From contig CP136534.1 in NCBI GenBank assembly GCA_051016205.1, positions 3,100,001-3,164,000 of the forward strand: a stretch of DNA of 64,000 nt. Direction: 5' to 3'. Position numbers and translations under genes: made by a program. This document shows, piece after piece, positions 42,316-49,848 of this stretch (positions within the stretch are counted from its first letter, which is position 1; each line of letters starts with the position of its first letter). This stretch comes from Acuticoccus sp051016205 (lineage in GTDB: Bacteria; Pseudomonadota; Alphaproteobacteria; Rhizobiales; Amorphaceae). The notes below the pieces were generated by a model, which was given only the letters and a program-made list of their open reading frames with translations, did no database searches and was not told the DNA's origin.

Positions 42316-43917
42316 ATGACCACCCTCAATCGACGCACCTTGATGGCCTCCTGCGCTGCCCTTGCGCTGACGCCAGCCCTTCCGTTCCGCCACGCATGGG
42401 CCCAAGAGGCGGTGCGCGGCGGCACGTTGATTGCTGCCGCCGACACCGAGCCGCGCAACCTCAACCCCGCTATGGTCGCCTCCAACGGCGTGTTTTACGT
42501 CGCCAGCAAGGTGGTCGAGCCGCTGGCGGAGATGGATTACGAGACCGGGCTGAAGCCCCTCCTTGCCACCGCGTGGGAAGGGTCCGACGACGGCCTCTCC
42601 TTCACCGTCACCCTGCGCGAGGGGGTCACCTGGCACGACGGTGCGCCGTTCTCCTCAGCCGACGTTGCGTTCTCGGCCATGAACGTGTGGAAGCCCTTGC
42701 AAAATCTCGGCCGCGTGGTGTTTGCCAATCTGGCTTCTGTGGAAACGCCGGATGCACAGACGGCGCGGTTCGTGTTCTCAGAGCCCACCCCGGCGCAGCT
42801 CATCGAGAACGCCATGCCGGCGCTGACCGCAGTTCTCCCCAAACACCTCTATGAGGGGACGGAGATTGCCGAGAACCCCTACAACTTGAAACCTGTGGGA
42901 ACAGGCCCCTTCGTCTTTGCCGAACACCGCCCTGGTGAGTTCTACCGGCTCACCCGCAACGAGAATTACTGGGGTGAGGGCCTGCCTTACCTTGATGAGA
43001 TCTTGTATCGCGTCATGCCCGACGCCGGCGCCAAGGCGGCAGGCCTCGAAACGGGCGACATTGACGTCACCGCCTTCTCGGCAGTGCCGCTCAGTGAACT
43101 GGCACGCCTCGATGCTTTGCCTGACGTGACGGTCATCCCCGGCGGCTATGAGGGGATCACCTACAACATCACCGTTGAGATCAATCACCGGCGGCCGGAA
43201 CTCTCCGATCCGCGGGTGAGGCAGGCCATTGCCCACGCCATCGACAAGGAACTTATCGTCGACCTTGTGTTCCTCGGCTATGCCAAGGCCGCGACCGGAC
43301 CGATCCCCGCCAGCGCGGAAGACTTTTATACAAGCGATGTCCCCGCCTATCCCTACGACCCCGACAAGGCCGAGGCGCTGCTGGACGAGGCAGGCTTCCC
43401 GAGAGGCGAGGGGGACATGCGCTTCAAGGTGCGCCTGCGTCCTGCTCCGTGGTTCGAGCAGACCCGCGCGGTGGGCGATGTGGTCCGCCAGGCGCTGCGG
43501 CGCATCGGCATCGATGTGGAGGTGGTGACCGCCGACCCCGGCGGGCACATCCGCGGCGTTTACACAGACCACGACTTCGACCTTGCCATCGGCTCGCCTG
43601 TGTGGCGCAACGACCCTGCCATCTCCACCACCATCCTTTTCAAGGGTGGGCTCCCCGCCGGCGTTCCTTTCGCCAACCAGTACGGCTACCAGTCCGATGA
43701 GATGGACGCCCTCATCGACAAGGCGGCCACCACGGTCGACGGCGAGGAAAGGGTGGCGCTCTACAAAGACTTCCAGCGCCTTGCCCTCACCGATCTTCCG
43801 ATCGTCCACTTGATCGAGTTCACCTTCATCACCGTTGCAAGGGACCGTGTGAAAGGCGTTGCCAACAACCCCCGCTGGGCCACCTCCAACTGGGCCGACA
43901 CCTGGCTTGAAGGATGA
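42316..43917 (+). CDS. Peptide/nickel-type ABC transporter substrate-binding protein (Tat leader)
   Basis: 533 residues from ATG 42316; the frame extends 26 codons further up but the Tat signal LNRRTLMASCAALALTPALP starts right here. It is a family-5 binding protein: GGTLIAAADTEPRNLNPAMV, the LREGVTWHDGAPFSSADVAFS block, LKPVGTGPFVF and DPRVRQAIAHAIDKELIV. Such proteins bind oligopeptides, opines, nickel chelates or glycosides. Two permease genes follow but no ATPase gene, so ATPases must come from elsewhere. Confidence 0.93.
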   Translation: MTTLNRRTLMASCAALALTPALPFRHAWAQEAVRGGTLIAAADTEPRNLNPAMVASNGVFYVASKVVEPLAEMDYETGLKPLLATAWEGSDDGLSFTVTLREGVTWHDGAPFSSADVAFSAMNVWKPLQNLGRVVFANLASVETPDAQTARFVFSEPTPAQLIENAMPALTAVLPKHLYEGTEIAENPYNLKPVGTGPFVFAEHRPGEFYRLTRNENYWGEGLPYLDEILYRVMPDAGAKAAGLETGDIDVTAFSAVPLSELARLDALPDVTVIPGGYEGITYNITVEINHRRPELSDPRVRQAIAHAIDKELIVDLVFLGYAKAATGPIPASAEDFYTSDVPAYPYDPDKAEALLDEAGFPRGEGDMRFKVRLRPAPWFEQTRAVGDVVRQALRRIGIDVEVVTADPGGHIRGVYTDHDFDLAIGSPVWRNDPAISTTILFKGGLPAGVPFANQYGYQSDEMDALIDKAATTVDGEERVALYKDFQRLALTDLPIVHLIEFTFITVARDRVKGVANNPRWATSNWADTWLEG

Positions 43918-43950
43918 GGCGCCGGCCGCCCACCTTGCCGTGAGAGGACC

Positions 43951-44955
43951 ATGAGCGCACTGGCGCGCCGCATCGTGGTGCGTGTAGGCCAGGCGATGCC
44001 AGTTCTTTTCATTGTCGCTGTGGCCGTCTTCGCGCTGCTTGAGGTCTCAGAAGGCGATGCGGTGGATGCCTACCTTGCCGAGACCGGCGCTGCGGGGGAC
44101 GATGCCTTCATTGCCGCCTTGCGTGAGCGCTACGACCTTGCCGATAGCTTGCCTGGCCGCTTTGCCGCCTACTTGACGCGCCTTGTCACCCTCGACCTTG
44201 GGCCTTCCATCGCCTTCGGCCGCCCTGTGGTGGAGGTAATTGGCGAGCGCCTGCCCACAACCCTCCTCTTGATGGGTCTTGCCCTCATCCTGGCAAGCCT
44301 CGTGGGCAGTGCGCTTGGCGCCGTCGCGGCCCTTCGACGAGGGCACGTTACCGACGGGGTGATCACCAGCCTTGCCCTTGTTTTGAACGCAACGCCCGGT
44401 TTCCTCGTCGGGCTCGTGGCGCTCATCGTCTTTGCCGTGTCGCTTCGCTGGCTCCCTCTTGGAGGCCTTGCAACGTTCGGCCGCGAGAGCGGTGGGCTGG
44501 ACGGCGTCCTCGACACGGCGCGCCACCTGGTCCTTCCGGTGATGACGCTGACGCTCACCTACCTTGCCCTTTATGTGCGCCTGATGCGCAGCGCCATGGT
44601 GGAGACCACGTCCGCCCTTTGGGTGACGGCGGCGCGGGCAAGGGGTGTGCGTGGGAGGCGACTCTTGCTGCGCCACAAGGTGCGTCCTGCGCTGGCACCT
44701 GTGGTGACGATGGTGGGCATCCAGGCCGGCGCCATGCTGGGCGGCAGCGTTGTGGTGGAGACCGTCTTTGCCATCCCCGGCCTTGGCAGCCTTGCCTATG
44801 GGGCCGTGGCGCAGCGCGACCTTCTCTTGCTTGCAGGCATTCTTCTAACGGGCGCCGTGATGGTGATGGTGGCAAACCTCATCGTCGACATCCTTTACGG
44901 CGTCATCGACCCACGGATCCGGCTCGGGGCCGGCACCGTCGACAAAGTCTCATGA
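43951..44955 (+). CDS. ABC transporter permease, DppB/OppB type
   Basis: 334 residues, six membrane helices starting VGQAMPVLFIVAVAVFALL. The conserved GDAVDAYL region, GLALILASLVGSALGAVAALRRG and the EAA loop VTAARARGVRGRRLLLRHKVRPAL, then GGSVVVETVFAIPGLG, are all in place. Starts 33 bp after the binding-protein gene and overlaps the next permease as ATGA. Confidence 0.93.
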   Translation: MSALARRIVVRVGQAMPVLFIVAVAVFALLEVSEGDAVDAYLAETGAAGDDAFIAALRERYDLADSLPGRFAAYLTRLVTLDLGPSIAFGRPVVEVIGERLPTTLLLMGLALILASLVGSALGAVAALRRGHVTDGVITSLALVLNATPGFLVGLVALIVFAVSLRWLPLGGLATFGRESGGLDGVLDTARHLVLPVMTLTLTYLALYVRLMRSAMVETTSALWVTAARARGVRGRRLLLRHKVRPALAPVVTMVGIQAGAMLGGSVVVETVFAIPGLGSLAYGAVAQRDLLLLAGILLTGAVMVMVANLIVDILYGVIDPRIRLGAGTVDKVS

Positions 44956-45767
44956 GGGCGCGCGCGTGGGGCATGAAGGACGCTGGCGGTGTCCTCGGCG
45001 CGCTGTTGATTGGGGGCGTGGCGTTGGTTGCCCTCTTCGCCCCCTTCCTGTCGCCAGGCGATCCGCTCGACATGGTGGCGCGGCCCCTTCTGGCGCCGTT
45101 TGCGGACGCGGCCCACCCCTTTGGCACCGACCGCTTGGGGCGGGACGTGCTGGCAGGGCTCATCCACGGGGCGCGCACGTCCTTGATTGTGGGGGCGGTG
45201 GCTGCGGCGGCCTCCCTTGGCTTCGGCGCGCTGGCAGGGCTTGTGGCAGGTTTTGCCGGCGGCGTGGTGGATGCTGTGGTGATGCGCATTGCCGAAGCCT
45301 TTCAAACAATGCCCACCTTCTTGTTTGCGCTGGCGCTGGTGGGCGGGCTTGGCGCGTCCATGACAACGGTGATCATTGCCATCGCCCTTGCCTCTTGGCC
45401 CGCAGCCGCGCGCCTTGTGCGCGCGGAGGTCCTGCGCATCCGCACCCAAGACTATGTGGCGGCCGCCCAACTGACCGGTCGCGCACCTGTCTCCATCGCA
45501 TTTTTGGACGTCTTCCCAAACGCTCTCCAGCCGGTCATGGCCCTCATCGGCATTGCCATTGGCGAGGCGATCCTTGTGGAAAGCGCGCTCGCCTTCCTCG
45601 GTCTCAGCGACCCGAACGTGTTGAGTTGGGGCGGCATGGTGGCCGAGGGGCGTGCGGTGGTGCGCTCACAGCCGAGCCTTGTGGTCATCCCAGGCATTGC
45701 CGTTGCGCTGACGGTGCTGGCGTTCAGCTTGGCGGGCGATCTTCTCTCGCGCCCCCGCGGGCGGTGA
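44952..45767 (+). CDS. ABC transporter permease, DppC/OppC type
   Basis: 271 residues from ATG 44952. The characteristic HPFGTDRLGRDVLAGLIHGART segment, EAA loop YVAAAQLTGRAPVSIAFLDVFPNAL and ESALAFLGLSDPNVLSWGGMV are present. Last gene of the unit; six bases downstream it meets the convergent methyltransferase gene, so no ATPase gene follows. Confidence 0.93.
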   Translation: MRARAWGMKDAGGVLGALLIGGVALVALFAPFLSPGDPLDMVARPLLAPFADAAHPFGTDRLGRDVLAGLIHGARTSLIVGAVAAAASLGFGALAGLVAGFAGGVVDAVVMRIAEAFQTMPTFLFALALVGGLGASMTTVIIAIALASWPAAARLVRAEVLRIRTQDYVAAAQLTGRAPVSIAFLDVFPNALQPVMALIGIAIGEAILVESALAFLGLSDPNVLSWGGMVAEGRAVVRSQPSLVVIPGIAVALTVLAFSLAGDLLSRPRGR

Positions 45768-45773
45768 TGGCGG

Positions 45774-46502
45774 TCAGCCTGGCTTGGTCCACTCCATGAT
45801 GTGAAACCACGGCACGCGCTTCTGGCGAGCCACCCGCGCAGGGTCGCCGCCTGTGGGGAGCGGTTCGGCGTAGTGGGTCAGCCTCAGACCTTCCTTGAGG
45901 AAGGCGGCCATGGTGGTCTCCAACGGCCGGTGCCAATTGCGCACGTTGATGCCGCGCCACCCCACCCATTCAGCCCGCGCTGTGGGGTAATCGTCGATGG
46001 GAAAGAGCATTCTGCCTTTGCCGTCCTCGATCCACGTGTGGAACGGGTTCGCGGTCACGAAAGGGTTGAGGTTTGCCACAAGCACCGTCCCGCCTGGGGC
46101 GGCCACGCGAGCCATCTCCCCCACCACCTGCCCAAAACCATCAATGTCGAGAAGGCTGAGATAACTGACGACGAGGTGAAACGCACCGTCGCCAAATGGC
46201 AGCCTTTCCCCGTGGCCACGCACATAGTCTCCCGCCCCATGACGGCTCTGCGCCACCTCAAGCATCCGCGCGATGGGGTCGAGGCCAATGACGTGCCAGC
46301 CTGTGTCCGCCAGCATTCGGCAAAACCGGCCCTCGCCGCACCCAAGGTCCAGCGCCAAAGTGCCGCCACGCGCCGCTGCAAGGGACGCGCGGGCGAGCAT
46401 CGGCGTGTCGAGGACGTGTTTGCGCCCGAAGTCGCCCTCAGCGCCCATATCGGCAATCCAGGCATCGGCGGATTGGAGCCAACCGTTTTCCCCGCGTCTC
46501 AT
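45774..46502 (-). CDS. Class I SAM-dependent methyltransferase
   Basis: 242 residues from the ATG at 46502 with GGGAG seven bases upstream. SAM motif I is LALDLGCGEGRFCRML, the acidic loop GLDPIARMLEVA, motif for substrate side LPFGDGAFHLVVSYLSLLDI. It is a small-molecule-type methyltransferase of the UbiE/Coq5-like superfamily, substrate unknown. Alone on its strand; convergent with the permease gene. Confidence 0.9.
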   Translation of the reverse strand: MRRGENGWLQSADAWIADMGAEGDFGRKHVLDTPMLARASLAAARGGTLALDLGCGEGRFCRMLADTGWHVIGLDPIARMLEVAQSRHGAGDYVRGHGERLPFGDGAFHLVVSYLSLLDIDGFGQVVGEMARVAAPGGTVLVANLNPFVTANPFHTWIEDGKGRMLFPIDDYPTARAEWVGWRGINVRNWHRPLETTMAAFLKEGLRLTHYAEPLPTGGDPARVARQKRVPWFHIMEWTKPG

Positions 46503-46678
46503 CCGTCGTCTCCCAGCATTTGGATCGTGGATCCATAGGGGGTTCGGTCTCTCCCGTCATGAGGGTTGGCGGTGTGTCACGGGCACTGGCGCCCCGCTCC
46601 ATCCGGTGGAATGATGATGGTGTTGCCGCAAGGGTTGCACCCGGCAGCCAATGGCCATGGTGAGTGGAGGAGGGCGGT

Positions 46679-47362
46679 ATGACGACGCTTCAACAGGAGC
46701 CTTTCGGCGCCGGCGGGGACGAGTTCGTGGACAATCCCGAGCCGCGCTGCCCCGTGGTCCTGTTGCTGGACACCTCCACCTCCATGACGGGCGACAAGAT
46801 CGATGCGCTCAATGACGGCCTTTTGCACTTTCACGAAGAGCTGGGCGCGGACAGGCTGGCCATGAAGCGGGTGGAGATCGCGCTCGTCACCTTCGGCCCT
46901 GTGGAGGACGACGGGTCATTCATTGCAGCCGACCAGTTTCAACCGCCTCGACTGGTGGCCAGCGGCAACACACCGATGGGGGCGGCCATCGTGCGGGGGG
47001 TGGACCTGCTTCGCACCCGCAAGGACCACTACCGCACCGCAGGGGTGGACTTTTATCGCCCCTGGATCTTCCTCATCACCGACGGGGCACCCACCGACAA
47101 CACCGATACCGCCCGTGCCAGAATTGCCGAAGGGGAGAAGCGCAAGGAGTTTATGTTCTTTGCCGTCGGCGTGGAGGGCGCCGATATGGAGGCCCTTGGC
47201 GGCCTTGCCGTGCGCACTCCGTTGATGCTGAAGGGCCTTGCCTTCCGTGAGCTTTTCGCCTGGCTCTCCAACTCCTTGAGCGCCGTCTCTCGCTCACGCA
47301 CCGATGAGGCCGCGCCCCTTCAAAACCCCACCGCACCGGACGGTTGGGCCGTTGCCGGTTGA
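46679..47362 (+). CDS. TerY-like von Willebrand factor A domain protein
   Basis: 227 residues from ATG 46679 with GGAGGAGGG upstream. The metal-ion-dependent adhesion site is complete: LLLDTSTSMTGD (DxSxS), SGNTPMGAAIVRGVDLL (Thr) and FLITDGAPTD (Asp). The sequence matches the stand-alone TerY group (tellurium/chemical-damage context) that usually travels with a PP2C phosphatase and a kinase; neither is adjacent here. Cytoplasmic, no signal peptide. Likely a metal-dependent protein-interaction module. Confidence 0.9.
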   Translation: MTTLQQEPFGAGGDEFVDNPEPRCPVVLLLDTSTSMTGDKIDALNDGLLHFHEELGADRLAMKRVEIALVTFGPVEDDGSFIAADQFQPPRLVASGNTPMGAAIVRGVDLLRTRKDHYRTAGVDFYRPWIFLITDGAPTDNTDTARARIAEGEKRKEFMFFAVGVEGADMEALGGLAVRTPLMLKGLAFRELFAWLSNSLSAVSRSRTDEAAPLQNPTAPDGWAVAG

Positions 47363-47783
47363 GCGTTTAACCGGCGCCGTCATCGGGCCCAAGACCGCCT
47401 GCGCGTTCCTAAATAAGGCGCAATGTGGGCCTTACCGTGGCCTTTCCGTTGCGCGCTTGGGTGCCGATAGATGCCAAAAAGCGAAACTATTGCCCGATAA
47501 TGGGCGCTGAAATATCAGTTTCGTAAATGCTGAGATGCCGCTTCATAAACACTTTGTAATCTCCATCCAAAACGTGTCAGTGATTTAATTTATTGAGATG
47601 GCTGTCGATCTTGATCCAGGTCATTCCTACGAATATTTGAATGACAGATGATCACCGGCGCGGTTTCGGGCACAGTCTGCGGAGGAGTTGTGGCGTTCCG
47701 CAAACCGATTTCCGACCCAATGTGGGAGGGCTTGGAGAATGCAGGGTATTTTGCAACGGCACGACTCGGCAGAGGACACACTG
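47363..47783. other. AT-rich 421-bp spacer upstream of a two-component operon
   Basis: No credible gene. It is markedly AT-richer than the window average between about 47400 and 47650, as expected for a regulated promoter region. It contains the inverted repeat GTCATTC (47620-47626) and GAATGAC (47639-47645) with a 12-bp spacer, overlapping an imperfect FNR-type sequence TTGAT-N4-GTCAT (47611-47624). Confidence 0.55.
47611..47645. promoter_or_regulatory. Inverted repeat and FNR-like half-box before the response regulator gene
   Basis: GTCATTC and GAATGAC are perfect 7-bp arms 12 bp apart, 139-164 bp before the regulator start. The left arm also belongs to TTGATCCAGGTCAT, two mismatches from an FNR consensus (TTGAT-N4-ATCAA). 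Either reading is tentative. Confidence 0.35.
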
Positions 47784-48464
47784 ATGAAAGTCTTGATTAT
47801 CGAAGACGATGCGGAGGCCGCTGCCTATTTGGCACGAGGTTTGGCTGAGGCGGGCCACACCTCTGACGTTGCCTATGACGGCGAACAGGGTTTCGACCTT
47901 GCCGTTGCCAATGATTATGACGTGATGATCGTGGACCGCATGCTGCCCAAGCGCGATGGATTGTCCATTGTCTCCGAACTGCGCACCAAGGAAAATCACA
48001 CGCCGATCCTGGTCCTGTCTGCCCTCTCGCAGGTGGACGACAGGGTGAAGGGCCTGCGCGCAGGCGGTGACGATTACCTCACCAAGCCCTACGCCTTTAC
48101 CGAGCTTCTGGCCCGGGTGGAGGCGCTGTCACGACGCAAGCAGACGGCTGAGTTCGAGGCGGTCTACCGTGTGGGCGACCTTGAACTCGACAGGCTGTCC
48201 CACACCGTCACCCGTGCGGGCAAGAACGTCATCCTCCAGCCGCGCGAGTTTCGCCTGCTTGAGTATTTGATGCGCCACGCCGGCCAGGTGGTGACGCGCA
48301 CGATGCTTCTGGAAAACGTCTGGGATTATCATTTCGACCCACAAACCAACGTCATTGACGTGCATATTTCGCGCTTGCGGGCCAAGATCGACAAGTCGTT
48401 CGACAGCCAGCTTTTGCACACCGTGAGGGGGGCGGGATACGTCATCCGTGCCGAGTCCGAGTAG
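47784..48464 (+). CDS. OmpR-family response regulator (CzcR/QseB-like)
   Basis: 226 residues from ATG 47784; upstream codons in frame are not conserved sequence. Receiver with IIEDDAEA acidic pocket, Asp51 in MIVDRMLPKRDGLS and Lys101 in GGDDYLTKPYAF. Output winged helix with LQPREFRLLEYLMRHAGQVVTR and PQTNVIDVHISRLRAKIDK. Its end overlaps the kinase start by 17 bp. Confidence 0.95.
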   Translation: MKVLIIEDDAEAAAYLARGLAEAGHTSDVAYDGEQGFDLAVANDYDVMIVDRMLPKRDGLSIVSELRTKENHTPILVLSALSQVDDRVKGLRAGGDDYLTKPYAFTELLARVEALSRRKQTAEFEAVYRVGDLELDRLSHTVTRAGKNVILQPREFRLLEYLMRHAGQVVTRTMLLENVWDYHFDPQTNVIDVHISRLRAKIDKSFDSQLLHTVRGAGYVIRAESE

Positions 48465-49848
48465 ACTGGTCCGCACCACCGCGTTCAAACTGACGCTGGT
48501 TTACCTCAGCGTCTTCGCGGTGCTGTCCTTAGGTCTGATCGCGTACATCTCGTTTACCACCGCTTCGCTCATCGATCGCCAGTTGCAGACGACCATCGAG
48601 GCGGAGCTGGTGGATCTGTCCAACGAATATCGCCGCCGCGGTCTCTTCCGCCTGATGGAAACGGTGGAGCGGCGCAGCGCGCGGCCCGAGGCAAGCGTTT
48701 ATCTGATTACCGATTTTGCCGGCAACAGAATTGCCGGCAACGTTGCCGCACTCCTTTTCGAGCCGGGAACCGCGCAGGTGGGGGAGACCTTTCCCGTCCG
48801 CTACGAACGCCTCGTGACCTTGCGCGACGGGGGGGAGGCGGCAGGGCCCGAACACCGCGCCATGGCGCGCCTTGCCATTTTGGGCAGCGGCTACCGCCTC
48901 CTCGTCGGCCGCGACGTTGAGGACAGAATTGAGTTTTCGGCCATCATCCGCACCTCCATCAGGGGGGCGATTTTTGTCGTCGTGGCCCTTGCGGTGCTGT
49001 CGTGGATTTTTCTGTCCCGGTCCGTCCTACGCAAGGTGGACGCCATCGGCGCAACATCCCGCCAGATCATTGCAGGGGACTTGTCGCGCCGCCTTCCCAC
49101 CGACGGGTCGGCGGACGAGTTCGACCGCCTGGCAAACAGCGTGAATCAAATGCTGGATGAGATCAATCGCTTGCACAAAGGCCTTCAAGAGGTCTCCCAG
49201 AACATTGCCCATGACCTGAAGACGCCTTTGACACGGGTGCGCAACAGCTTGGACGAGACGTTGCGCAACCCTCCCGACCCCGCCACCATTGATGCGGTTT
49301 TGTCAGGGGCCATTGAGGAGTGCGATCAACTGATCCACACCTTCGATGTTCTCCTCACCATTGCGCGCATGGAAAGCCATGCCGCGGGCCTCTCCCTTGA
49401 ACCGACGGACCTTTCCGCCCTTGCCCTTGATATGGCCGAGTTCTACGAGCCTGCCGCCGAAGACGCCGGCATGCGCCTTGATGCGAACGTGGATCCCCAC
49501 CTCACCGTTGCGGGCGAGCCCACATTGCTGCGCAATATGATTGCAAATCTCCTCGACAATGCCTTGAAGTACGGTGAGAGCGAGGCTGCGTCCGTCGACC
49601 TGTCGGTGACGCGCGAGGGGGACGAAGCGGTGCTGACGGTGCGCGATCGGGGACCAGGTGTGGCGGATGCAGAGCGCGAGCGTCTGACGGACCGCTTCGT
49701 GCGGGTGGATGCCTCACGCTCAAAACCTGGGGCGGGGCTGGGGCTGTCCATGGTGAAGGCGATCGTGGAGCAGCACGGCGGCCGCCTTGCGTTGCAAAAC
49801 GCCGACCCTGGTCTGAAGGTCACCATCGCCCTCCCCATGGCGGCATGA
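48448..49848 (+). CDS. Sensor histidine kinase
   Basis: 466 residues from GTG 48448 inside the end of the regulator gene. Membrane helices at about 15-37 and 170-190 bracket a periplasmic domain of about 130 residues. HAMP (about 192-245) is followed by His255 in SQNIAHDLKTPLTRV, N-box NMIANLLDNALKYGE and DRGPGVADAER/GAGLGLSMVKAI. It belongs to the CzcS/QseC-like class. The stop overlaps the glnE start (ATGA), so signalling pair and glnE form one unit, an arrangement I recall from other Hyphomicrobiales. Confidence 0.94.
   Translation: MPSPSRLVRTTAFKLTLVYLSVFAVLSLGLIAYISFTTASLIDRQLQTTIEAELVDLSNEYRRRGLFRLMETVERRSARPEASVYLITDFAGNRIAGNVAALLFEPGTAQVGETFPVRYERLVTLRDGGEAAGPEHRAMARLAILGSGYRLLVGRDVEDRIEFSAIIRTSIRGAIFVVVALAVLSWIFLSRSVLRKVDAIGATSRQIIAGDLSRRLPTDGSADEFDRLANSVNQMLDEINRLHKGLQEVSQNIAHDLKTPLTRVRNSLDETLRNPPDPATIDAVLSGAIEECDQLIHTFDVLLTIARMESHAAGLSLEPTDLSALALDMAEFYEPAAEDAGMRLDANVDPHLTVAGEPTLLRNMIANLLDNALKYGESEAASVDLSVTREGDEAVLTVRDRGPGVADAERERLTDRFVRVDASRSKPGAGLGLSMVKAIVEQHGGRLALQNADPGLKVTIALPMAA

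Noticed and set aside
44619..44951. Upstream extension of the DppC-type permease frame
   Set aside because: Antisense-like composition within dppB; ATG 44952 overlaps the dppB stop as ATGA and starts the conserved sequence.
47611..47624. FNR box before the second two-component operon
   Set aside because: Two mismatches from the consensus and overlapped by a better inverted repeat; kept only as part of a low-confidence regulatory feature.
47648..47848. 66-codon plus-strand frame before the response regulator
   Set aside because: Runs into the regulator gene out of frame, no ribosome site and no similarity.
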